Source: Acidimicrobiia bacterium (GTDB taxonomy: Bacteria > Actinomycetota > Acidimicrobiia > Spongiisociales > SHLN01). Taken from it: 8,704 nucleotides of DNA. A program made the position numbers and the translations under genes. Every line of letters starts with the position of its first letter. The first letter of the stretch is position 1. This document shows, piece after piece, positions 1-5,600 of the stretch. The stretch spans positions 1-8,704 of the forward strand of contig JAUXLW010000043.1 of assembly GCA_030623545.1 (NCBI GenBank), in the 5' to 3' direction. The notes beneath the pieces were generated by a model. That model had not been told where the DNA came from, searched no databases, and saw only the letters and a program-made list of their open reading frames with translations.

Positions 1-48
1 ACCGACGACACGGTCATGTTGATTGAACCGATTGTGGATATTGGATGA
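1..48 (+). CDS. C-terminal end of an upstream gene, probably TadE-like (5' truncated)
   Basis: Frame 1 is open from the window edge and reads TDDTVMLIEPIVDIG before a TGA at 46-48. The stop overlaps the ATG at 45 of the next gene as ATGA. The same ATGA junction joins a TadE-like gene to a TadG-like gene at 2156-2159 and 4126-4129, so by position this is most likely the end of another TadE/TadF-like pseudopilin translationally coupled to the TadG-like gene. The 15 residues do not resemble the MTEMRIE ending shared by the other two TadE-like proteins, so it is not a recent copy of them. Identity by sequence alone is not possible; the assignment rests on gene order. Confidence 0.55.
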   Translation, partial: TDDTVMLIEPIVDIG

Positions 49-1541
49 TGAGAAGCACTTGGCGAAGGTTTAGAGAGGACGAACGGGGGGTTGTGATTGT
101 TCAGCTAGCCCTAACGGCTGTCCTTTTGATGTTGATGACAGCATTCGCGGTCGATCTCGGGTGGTTTTTCCTCAACGCCAGCCGGGTCCAACGAGCTGCG
201 GATGCCGCTGCCCTGGGGGGAGTGGTCTACATGCCGGACCTAGAGGCTATCGGTGTCGATCGGGCCGAACGTGTCGCTGCCGCCAATGGCTATATCGACG
301 GTGAAGATGGGGCAACGCTGACGATTGTTCCCAAGCCGGACGGCAAGGCCAATCAGCTCGAGGTGACCGTTAGCCACGAGGTGCCGACGTTCTTCTTGCA
401 AGTGCTCGGCCAAAGCACGCAGACGATTTCTCGCACCGGGCGGGCCGAATACCTCAGGCCGCTTCCCATGGGCAGCCCGGAGGGGCAATTCGGGAACGAT
501 GGGGAAGATGGCGTCGACCCCAGTTGTGTTGACGATCCCTGTTTCTGGGCCAACATTCACGGCACGTTCACCAATACCGGTATGGGTGACGCGTTCTCAT
601 CCTTCTGTCGGTACGGCACGGGGTGGGGGGGCAGCAACAACTCGAATTGCCCGGAGAGCGGTGACCACCGTGGCGAGCGCGGCTATTTGTATTCGGTGGG
701 CCACACCGGCGCATCGTTTGCCATTCAGGTGCAGAACATCAACTTCGAGCGTGGCGGGAGCGAAGACCAGTTCGAGTGGTGTACAGAGTCAAAGGTATGT
801 GAAGAAGGTCCGACCACCAGGGTACGGGTGTATCGACCTGATCCCACGCCGCTCTCACTTGAACCGACCGGCCTGGTTTGTGAGCGGACATATGATCCGG
901 TCGACGCGCCTTCTGGGTACCCATGGGTGGAGGTGTGCCCGATCCTTGCTCCCGAGCCGGGGGCCTATACCGTTGAGGTGAAAATCGTCGACGACCCAGA
1001 CACCATCGTTGATGACGCCGGTCTCAACCGCTATTCGATCAGGGCAACTGGTGGAGCCACCATCAGCGCTCTCGGGGATATGGCGATCTGGACCAACCTC
1101 ACCGGCAACACCACCTTCTTCTTAGCGCGAGTCGACGAGTTCTACGACGGAACGACACTGGTCGTCGAGATGTTCGATCCGGGTGATACCGGAGGAACCT
1201 TCGGCCAAACCAACCAGATCTTCCTGGTCGACCCTGGCAGTGATCCCGATATTGGAGCGTGGACCGGAGGGTGCCGAATCTCGATCAAGAAAAACGGACA
1301 GGCCGATTTCGGGGCTCCGGTAACGGTACCCGCGGGCAGCGATTGTTTGATTGACGCCACCCGACCGCACAACGACTACGACGGCGACTGGCTGCGCATT
1401 GAGGTTGATCTTCCGGAGTCCTACACGTGCACGGACTGCTGGTGGAAGATCCGCTACGAGTACACGGGGACAGCTAGCGACACGACCACCTGGCGGGCGT
1501 TCATTGCTGGTAGCCCACTGCGGCTGGTTCTCGGAGGCTGA
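45..1541 (+). CDS. TadG-like pilus assembly protein with cysteine-rich extracytoplasmic domain, no VWA domain
   Basis: A 498-residue protein, probably membrane-anchored and exposed outside the cell. After a basic N-terminus comes ERG(15)VVIVQ and one hydrophobic segment (about 16-40). The motif RAADAAALGG follows, characteristic of the N-terminal domain of TadG-like Flp pilus proteins. Gly15 sits where prepilin-like cleavage would occur, but the usual Glu five residues later is Gln20. The remainder (about 150-498) is an ectodomain with about 12 cysteines, including CVDDPC, WCTESKVC and CTDCWW, suggesting disulfides. It also contains GLNRYSIRA (from residue 326) and CWWKIRYEY (from 465) and looks beta-rich. 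I see no DxSxS/DxTxS MIDAS motif, unlike the two TadG-like proteins downstream. ATG 45 is preferred over ATG 48 because it gives the ATGA overlap seen in the sister pairs. The role in pilus or surface assembly is inferred from family and neighbours; the ectodomain function is unknown. Confidence 0.75.
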   Translation: MMRSTWRRFREDERGVVIVQLALTAVLLMLMTAFAVDLGWFFLNASRVQRAADAAALGGVVYMPDLEAIGVDRAERVAAANGYIDGEDGATLTIVPKPDGKANQLEVTVSHEVPTFFLQVLGQSTQTISRTGRAEYLRPLPMGSPEGQFGNDGEDGVDPSCVDDPCFWANIHGTFTNTGMGDAFSSFCRYGTGWGGSNNSNCPESGDHRGERGYLYSVGHTGASFAIQVQNINFERGGSEDQFEWCTESKVCEEGPTTRVRVYRPDPTPLSLEPTGLVCERTYDPVDAPSGYPWVEVCPILAPEPGAYTVEVKIVDDPDTIVDDAGLNRYSIRATGGATISALGDMAIWTNLTGNTTFFLARVDEFYDGTTLVVEMFDPGDTGGTFGQTNQIFLVDPGSDPDIGAWTGGCRISIKKNGQADFGAPVTVPAGSDCLIDATRPHNDYDGDWLRIEVDLPESYTCTDCWWKIRYEYTGTASDTTTWRAFIAGSPLRLVLGG

Positions 1542-1566
1542 TTCCTCTTCCGGGGGCCATTCACAA

Positions 1567-1583
1567 ATAGTCCCTTGGACTAT
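1567..1583. repeat. 7-bp inverted repeat in the gap before the second TadE-like gene
   Basis: ATAGTCC, a CTT spacer, then GGACTAT: perfect 7-bp arms in the 114-bp gap between the TadG-like gene ending at 1541 and the TadE-like gene starting at 1656. No T-run follows, so it is not a convincing intrinsic terminator. The arms contain GGACTA/TAGTCC, which also builds the palindrome at 3562-3571 in the equivalent gap before the next pair. It could be an operator or a small RNA hairpin. I found no confident -35/-10 pair in the rest of this gap. Confidence 0.4.
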
Positions 1584-1640
1584 GAACCTCGAGCCAACTT
1601 GGTATACGCTGAGTGGTTGGCGACTACTCCGAGTGGGATC

Positions 1641-1645
1641 AGGGA
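1641..1645 (+). promoter_or_regulatory. Shine-Dalgarno for the TadE-like gene at 1656
   Basis: AGGGA lies 10 bases before ATG 1656. An in-frame TAG at 1647-1649 excludes any earlier start, so the site and the stop together fix the start at 1656. Confidence 0.55.
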
Positions 1646-1655
1646 ATAGCACGAT

Positions 1656-2159
1656 ATGGGAAATCTTTCTAAACCGTCGGGACATCCGACCTCCGACCCG
1701 TACTCGAGGCTTCGGGCGCAACTGGGACAAAGTGACGAACAGGGAGCCGTACTTGTCGAGTTCGCGCTGGTCATCACCTTGTTCTTGTTCCTTGTTTTTG
1801 GCCTGGTCGACTTTGGCCTGGCCATCAACACCAAGACCCAGATCGCGGTTGGGGGTCGGGAAGGAGCCCGGCTGGGCACCGTGAACCTCGACGCCGGGGC
1901 CGTTGAAACCCGGGTCCGGGACGTGACCGGCGACCTCAATCAGACGGACCTCACAGTGACGATCGAATGTCGTCAGCCGGACGGGAGCCTCTGCAACGGC
2001 GGTGGCACGCCACCGGGCTCTTTGAGCCTCGGTCAGTCCGGCGACTCGGTGGTGGTAACCGTCGACTACCTCTACCAGATGTTCACGCCGCTTCCCAACT
2101 TCCTCGGGGGAGGCTCGCAGATCCCGCTCAAGTCGATGACAGAAATGAGGATCGAATGA
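1656..2159 (+). CDS. TadE-like pseudopilin / minor pilin (copy 1)
   Basis: A 167-residue TadE-like protein, expected to be processed and assembled at the membrane as a minor pilin or pseudopilin of a Tad/Flp system. A 29-residue leader ends in SDEQG(30), followed by AVLVE(35)F and a hydrophobic helix to about residue 57. This is the classic prepilin pattern: Gly before the cut and Glu at +5. The family motif GGREGARLG follows the helix, as usual in TadE proteins. The rest is a small domain with two cysteines (ECRQPDGSLC) ending MTEMRIE. The start is fixed by an in-frame TAG at 1647. The stop overlaps the start of the VWA protein at 2156 (ATGA), implying coupled translation and joint function. 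By hand count it is about 80% identical, from the processed N-terminus on, to the TadE-like protein at 3650, so the two are duplicates. Cleavage by a TadV-type peptidase is inferred. Confidence 0.85.
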   Translation: MGNLSKPSGHPTSDPYSRLRAQLGQSDEQGAVLVEFALVITLFLFLVFGLVDFGLAINTKTQIAVGGREGARLGTVNLDAGAVETRVRDVTGDLNQTDLTVTIECRQPDGSLCNGGGTPPGSLSLGQSGDSVVVTVDYLYQMFTPLPNFLGGGSQIPLKSMTEMRIE

Positions 2160-3541
2160 CCCGGCGCCGGCTAACCCGAGGGCCGGGAAGTGACGAGGGT
2201 TCGATCCTTGTCCTCTCCGCGTTCTTGATCGTCTTGCTCTTTGCCGCAGTCGCGTTCGCAGTCGACATTGCCAGCAAATCCCAGGATCGAGCCGACTTGT
2301 GGGCCAGCTCCGACGCTGCTGCTCTGGCCGGGGCCTCGATTCTTCCGGATGACCCCGTCGGTGCCAAGGCAGAAGCCTTGAAGTTTGCGCTCGCAAACGA
2401 TCCCGGCCTGGCCGGCAAGGTGGACGCCACGTTTCGCTGTGTCGTGGGCGACCGCGATGGCAACGGTTTGCCGGATCCGCTCGACGTCCCGCTTTCCTGC
2501 AACCCCGGTCCTCCCCCACCAGCGGCACCGACACTCAGCGGATTTGTGTGTGCCGACGGCGTCTGTGCGGCACCCTGCGATCCCGATCTGGGCCACCGCT
2601 GCAACACCATCGTGCTCGAAACCGAGAAGACCACCGAATTTTCCTTCGCCCCCGTCATCGGAATCGATTCCGGCGATACGAAGGTGATCTCGGCGGCCTG
2701 CCGGGGGATCTGCGCCGGGGCTCTCACCGACCCGGTGGACCTGATCATGATCATCGACCGCACCGGGAGCATGGGCAAGGGATCGAAAATGAGTAACGCT
2801 CGCAACGCGGCTCTCGCAGTTCTCGACTTCTTCGATCCCTCCCTGCAACACGTCGGTGTGGCGTTCCTTCCCGCGGCCGATCCGTTCAACCTGTGTGCAT
2901 CCAATGCGGACCAGACCTCCGGTGGGAGATGGCTCGCGGTGGGTCTCAGTAGTGACTACAAGAATGCCCCGCTCGATGTCGACTTCGACCTGGATGGCGT
3001 TAATGACCTGACGTCGACGAGCCGGCTGGTCAGGACCATCAGATGCAGCACGCCGTCGGGGTGGACCAATCTGGGCAGTCCGATCAATGACACGGCCTAC
3101 GGTATGCCTGATGCGTTGCGCGAGCTGACAACTAACGGTCGACCGGGCGTAAAGAAGGGCATCATCATGCTGTCCGATGGTGAGGCCAACCGGCCCCTCA
3201 ACCGCCCCGATGCCTGTCTCTATGCCGCCAACATGGCTCAGAATGCCAAGAATGCCGGAGTTGAGGTTTTCACGATCGGTTTCGGCGTCGTCGGCCTGAC
3301 CTGCAAGGATCCTTTCGAGACCGCGGCCAGCCCCTACCTGAACCGGCAGGTCTCGCGTCTGCTCGCAGACATGGCCAGCAACAATGCCGACGACAACTGC
3401 GCCGCTCCGGTCATCGAGAACACCGATGGTGACAACTTCTTCTGTGAGCCTTCCGGCGGAAGTCTGGCCGAGGTGTTCCTGGCTGCGGCTGCTCAACTTG
3501 CCGGCGGCAGCCAGCTCATCCAGCTCCCCCCGGGCGCCTGA
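2156..3541 (+). CDS. TadG-like membrane-anchored VWA domain protein (copy 1)
   Basis: A 461-residue protein with a TadG-like N-terminus and a VWA domain, probably anchored in the membrane with the VWA domain outside. It begins with a basic segment, then SDEG(15)SILVL and one hydrophobic helix (about 16-38), then SSDAAALAGA, the TadG-family motif. Residues 99-107 (DRDGNGLPD) form a calcium-loop-like acidic turn. A proline-rich linker (GPPPPAAP) and a cysteine-rich stretch follow. The VWA domain (about 195-450) carries a complete MIDAS: D201-R-T203-G-S205, T304 in TNLGSP and D341 in LSDGE. A second acidic loop, D276-F-D278-L-D280-G-V-N-D284, sits inside the domain. It ends GGSQLIQLPPGA, nearly the same ending as the copy at 4126. 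ATG 2156 is chosen over far-upstream starts because it overlaps the TadE stop as ATGA and has TGAGGA 4 bases before it. Likely role: metal-dependent adhesion or pilus-tip function (inferred). Which residue precedes the membrane cut, if any, is unclear. Confidence 0.82.
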   Translation: MTRRRLTRGPGSDEGSILVLSAFLIVLLFAAVAFAVDIASKSQDRADLWASSDAAALAGASILPDDPVGAKAEALKFALANDPGLAGKVDATFRCVVGDRDGNGLPDPLDVPLSCNPGPPPPAAPTLSGFVCADGVCAAPCDPDLGHRCNTIVLETEKTTEFSFAPVIGIDSGDTKVISAACRGICAGALTDPVDLIMIIDRTGSMGKGSKMSNARNAALAVLDFFDPSLQHVGVAFLPAADPFNLCASNADQTSGGRWLAVGLSSDYKNAPLDVDFDLDGVNDLTSTSRLVRTIRCSTPSGWTNLGSPINDTAYGMPDALRELTTNGRPGVKKGIIMLSDGEANRPLNRPDACLYAANMAQNAKNAGVEVFTIGFGVVGLTCKDPFETAASPYLNRQVSRLLADMASNNADDNCAAPVIENTDGDNFFCEPSGGSLAEVFLAAAAQLAGGSQLIQLPPGA

Positions 3542-3561
3542 GGCTTCGTCGCCCCGGATAG

Positions 3562-3571
3562 GGACTAGTCC
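3562..3571. repeat. GGACTAGTCC palindrome in the gap before the third TadE-like gene
   Basis: A perfect 10-bp palindrome 21 bases after the stop at 3541. It combines GGACTA and TAGTCC, the half-sites present in the opposite order at 1567-1583 in the matching gap of the previous pair. It may be a regulator site; chance is a real alternative for so short a sequence. Confidence 0.35.
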
Positions 3572-3581
3572 GCGTGGGCGC

Positions 3582-3596
3582 CGGGCAAACAGCCCG
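3582..3596 (+). repeat. Short hairpin CGGGC-AAACA-GCCCG between the duplicated pairs
   Basis: Five perfect GC pairs around a five-base loop in the 108-bp gap. No run of T follows, so it is not a typical intrinsic terminator, but it could slow transcription or limit mRNA decay between the two cassettes. I checked the surrounding GGGCAAAC against the cyclic-di-GMP riboswitch core; the companion conserved segment (CGCAAAGC) is absent, so I do not call a riboswitch. Confidence 0.3.
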
Positions 3597-3626
3597 CCGG
3601 TCGAGCAGAAACCACTAAACGTGGCG

Positions 3627-3644
3627 AGGAATCGACCGATTCCT
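3627..3644. repeat. 18-bp dyad AGGAATCG-AC-CGATTCCT immediately before the TadE-like start at 3650
   Basis: Perfect 8-bp arms separated by two bases, ending 5 bases before ATG 3650. It covers the only purine-rich stretch near that start, GAGGA at 3626-3630, which is already about 19 bases away and therefore a poor Shine-Dalgarno. As DNA this could be an operator. As RNA, a two-base loop must open one or two pairs, but the hairpin would still sit in the ribosome landing zone. No equivalent is found before the sister gene at 1656. Function is inferred only. Confidence 0.45.
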
Positions 3645-3649
3645 AACCC

Positions 3650-4129
3650 ATGTTCCTCCGCCGCCTCCGTTCGGCCCGGTTATCCGATGACCAGTTCTCC
3701 GATGACCAGGGCGCTGTACTGATTGAGTTTGCACTGGTCTTCACCCTTTTCATATTTCTCGTGTTTGGAATGGTCGATTTCGGCCTGGCGATCAACACCA
3801 AGACGCAGATCGGCAGCGGAGGCCGCGAAGGGGCTCGCCTCGGCACAGTCAGCCTCGACGCTGCTGCCGTCGAAGCCCGGGTCCGGGACGTAACCGGCGA
3901 TCTCGATCAGACAGTTCTCACGGTGACCGTTGAATGTCATCAGCCGGACGGAACCCTCTGTACCGACGGTGGTGGCACGCCCCCGGGGACCTTGAGCCTC
4001 GGCCAGCCCGGTGATGCCGTGGTGGTGACTGTGAACTACCCCTACAACATGATTACGCCGCTGCCGAACTTCATTGGCGGGGGATCCCAGATCGCCCTGA
4101 AGTCTGTTACGGAGATGCGAATCGAATGA
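3650..4129 (+). CDS. TadE-like pseudopilin / minor pilin (copy 2)
   Basis: A 159-residue paralog of the protein at 1656. The shorter 21-residue leader ends in SDDQG(21), then AVLIE(26)F, a hydrophobic helix to about residue 48, and GGREGARLG. The Gly/+5 Glu prepilin pattern is intact, so processing and membrane insertion as in copy 1 are expected. The C-terminal half keeps two cysteines (ECHQPDGTLC) and the ending VTEMRIE. About 26 differences over roughly 139 aligned residues (hand count) separate it from copy 1. An in-frame TAA at 3644-3646 forces the start to ATG 3650, yet no good Shine-Dalgarno precedes it; an 18-bp dyad sits there instead. The leader carries an internal duplication (SDDQ twice, from a 12-bp repeat). 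The stop overlaps the next start as ATGA, pairing it with the VWA protein at 4126. Confidence 0.85.
   Translation: MFLRRLRSARLSDDQFSDDQGAVLIEFALVFTLFIFLVFGMVDFGLAINTKTQIGSGGREGARLGTVSLDAAAVEARVRDVTGDLDQTVLTVTVECHQPDGTLCTDGGGTPPGTLSLGQPGDAVVVTVNYPYNMITPLPNFIGGGSQIALKSVTEMRIE
3683..3709 (+). repeat. Direct repeat of 12 bp (TCCGATGACCAG) inside the TadE-like leader
   Basis: TCCGATGACCAG occurs at 3683-3694 and 3698-3709, separated by TTC, giving a 15-bp period and the peptide SDDQFSDDQ just before the predicted cleavage site. This is an in-frame micro-duplication; the sister gene at 1656 has only one SDEQ here. Confidence 0.8.
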
Positions 4130-5520
4130 TCGTGCGCAGGTTGGCACGCTGGCTGCGAACATCGGAGGCGAGTGACGAGGGGGCGATCCTTGTGCTTGCC
4201 GCTTTCTTGATGATCCTGATTTTCGCGGCGGCCGCCCTGGCGATCGACATCACGACCAAATCGCAGCATCGGTCGGATCTGTGGACCACCTCCGACGCCG
4301 CGGCTCTCGCCGGCGCGTCGCAGCTCCCTGACTTTCCCTACAACGCCAAGAGTGAGGCCCTGAAGTATGCCCTGGCCAACGATCCCAGTCTGGCCGGCGG
4401 CGTAAACCCCACCTTTCGCTGCGTGGTCGGCGACAGGAACCGCGACGGTCAACCGGATCCGTTCGATATTCCTCAGGCCTGCAATCCCGGACCACCTTCG
4501 CCACCTGCTCCGCCGACTCTGACCGGCTTCATCTGTGCCGACGGAGTGTGCGCGGCACCCTGTAATCCCGATTTGGGTCACAAATGCAACACGATCGTGC
4601 TCGAAACCGACAAGACGACCGACTATGCCTTCGCCCCGGTAATCGGGATCGACTCGGGGGATACCAACGTGCTGTCTGCGGCCTGCCGGGGCACATGCGG
4701 CGGCGGGGCGGCTGGACCCATCGACCTGATGATCATCATCGACCGTACCGGCAGCATGAACGACGCCAACAACTCATTGGACAAGGCAAAAGATGCCGCC
4801 CTCGCCGTGCTCGACTTCTTCGACCCCAGCTTGCAGCATGTCGGGTTGGGGGTTCTCGGAGCCGGGAACTTGGGCGTGTGCAATGACCTTGCGCCCACCA
4901 TTGGCGGCTCATCGTGGCTGGGCGTGCCGCTCAGCTCGGACTTCAAGGACAACCTAGACCTCGACGTCACCGGGGACGGCATTCCCGATCTCGACGGGAG
5001 CAGCACACTTGTTCAGAAGATCAAATGCCTTAGCTTCTCCAGTCAGGGGACGAACCTGGGGAGCCCGATCAGCGACGATGAGTTCGGTCGGCCCGACACC
5101 ATGAGCCACCTCCTCACTTTTGGCCGCCCAGGGGTCAAGAAGGGAATCATTCTGCTTTCGGACGGGGCAGGCACCGAACCCGATCCAGAACGGCCGCCGT
5201 GCCAATACGCGGCCGAAATGGCGGCTAAGGCAAAGGCAGCGGGCATTGAGATTTTCACCATCGGCCTCGGGGTCCAGGGTGACACCTGCGCCAAAGACGG
5301 TACCGGTCCTTACGTCGGAGCCTCGGTGACGAGGTTGTTGGCGAATATGGCGAGCAACTCGGTGGACAACTGTTCTGGCCCCAACCCGGAACTGGAAAAC
5401 ACCGATGGGGACCATTTCTTCTGTGAGCCGAAATCCGGCGACCTCGCCAGCGTCTTCCTGGCTGCGGCAAGCCAGTTTGCCGGAGGAAGCAAGCTCATCC
5501 AGCTTCCGCCCGGCGCCTGA
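4126..5520 (+). CDS. TadG-like membrane-anchored VWA domain protein (copy 2)
   Basis: A 464-residue paralog of the protein at 2156 with the same layout. It has a basic start, SDEG(19)AILVL with one hydrophobic helix (about 20-42), and TSDAAALAGA. Next come an EF-hand-like loop D103-R-N105-R-D107-G-Q-P-D111 and a proline-rich linker (GPPSPPAPP). The VWA domain has D206-R-T208-G-S210, T309 in TNLGSP and D346 in LSDGA as MIDAS residues. A second loop, D280-V-T282-G-D284-G-I-P-D288, lies inside the VWA domain. The end GGSKLIQLPPGA is almost that of copy 1. The first ~190 residues are about 70-75% identical to copy 1 by hand count; the stretch between VGLGVLG and TNLGSP diverges much more. ATG 4126 overlaps the TadE stop (ATGA) and has GGAGA at 4111-4115. 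Expected to be displayed outside the membrane with its coupled TadE; adhesion is inferred from the VWA domain. Confidence 0.82.
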   Translation: MIVRRLARWLRTSEASDEGAILVLAAFLMILIFAAAALAIDITTKSQHRSDLWTTSDAAALAGASQLPDFPYNAKSEALKYALANDPSLAGGVNPTFRCVVGDRNRDGQPDPFDIPQACNPGPPSPPAPPTLTGFICADGVCAAPCNPDLGHKCNTIVLETDKTTDYAFAPVIGIDSGDTNVLSAACRGTCGGGAAGPIDLMIIIDRTGSMNDANNSLDKAKDAALAVLDFFDPSLQHVGLGVLGAGNLGVCNDLAPTIGGSSWLGVPLSSDFKDNLDLDVTGDGIPDLDGSSTLVQKIKCLSFSSQGTNLGSPISDDEFGRPDTMSHLLTFGRPGVKKGIILLSDGAGTEPDPERPPCQYAAEMAAKAKAAGIEIFTIGLGVQGDTCAKDGTGPYVGASVTRLLANMASNSVDNCSGPNPELENTDGDHFFCEPKSGDLASVFLAAASQFAGGSKLIQLPPGA

Positions 5521-5588
5521 CGTCACCGCGGAATCCACCTCATCCTTGAGCCCAACGGCACACCGTAGGTAGACACCGGCACGTCCCG

Positions 5589-5600
5589 TAACATGGAGGA
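5589..5600 (+). promoter_or_regulatory. Candidate -10 (TAACAT) and GGAGGA Shine-Dalgarno abutting the polA start
   Basis: TAACAT at 5589-5594 fits the actinobacterial -10 pattern TANNNT and would place transcription start at about 5600-5602, on the GTG itself. GGAGGA at 5595-5600 is a strong Shine-Dalgarno by sequence but touches GTG 5601 with no spacer, which is outside the usual 5-10 base range. I see no good -35 at the expected distance. Either the message is leaderless, or the ribosome site works unusually, or polA is read from the upstream genes. Confidence 0.3.

Noticed and set aside
1542..1655. Promoter elements such as TTGGAC (1575) with TATACG (1603)
   Set aside because: The spacing is 22 bases, too long for a standard promoter, and no better pair was seen.
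1122..2534. Long minus-strand open frame of about 470 codons opposite the TadG-like and TadE-like genes
   Set aside because: It spans two clearly coding genes and a gap on the other strand, has no recognisable domain and is rich in Arg/Pro/Gly, typical of an antisense shadow in GC-rich DNA.
2171..3496. Minus-strand open frame of about 441 codons opposite the first VWA gene
   Set aside because: Fully antisense to a gene with intact TadG and VWA motifs; no family features of its own. A similar shadow appears opposite the paralog, as expected from shared codon usage.
3555..3650. Possible cyclic-di-GMP riboswitch upstream of the third TadE-like gene
   Set aside because: GGGCAAAC is suggestive, but the other conserved core segment (CGCAAAGC) and the long paired arms are missing.
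5518..5525. TGACGTCA palindrome at the end of the second VWA gene
   Set aside because: An 8-bp palindrome overlapping a stop codon is expected by chance and has no supporting context.
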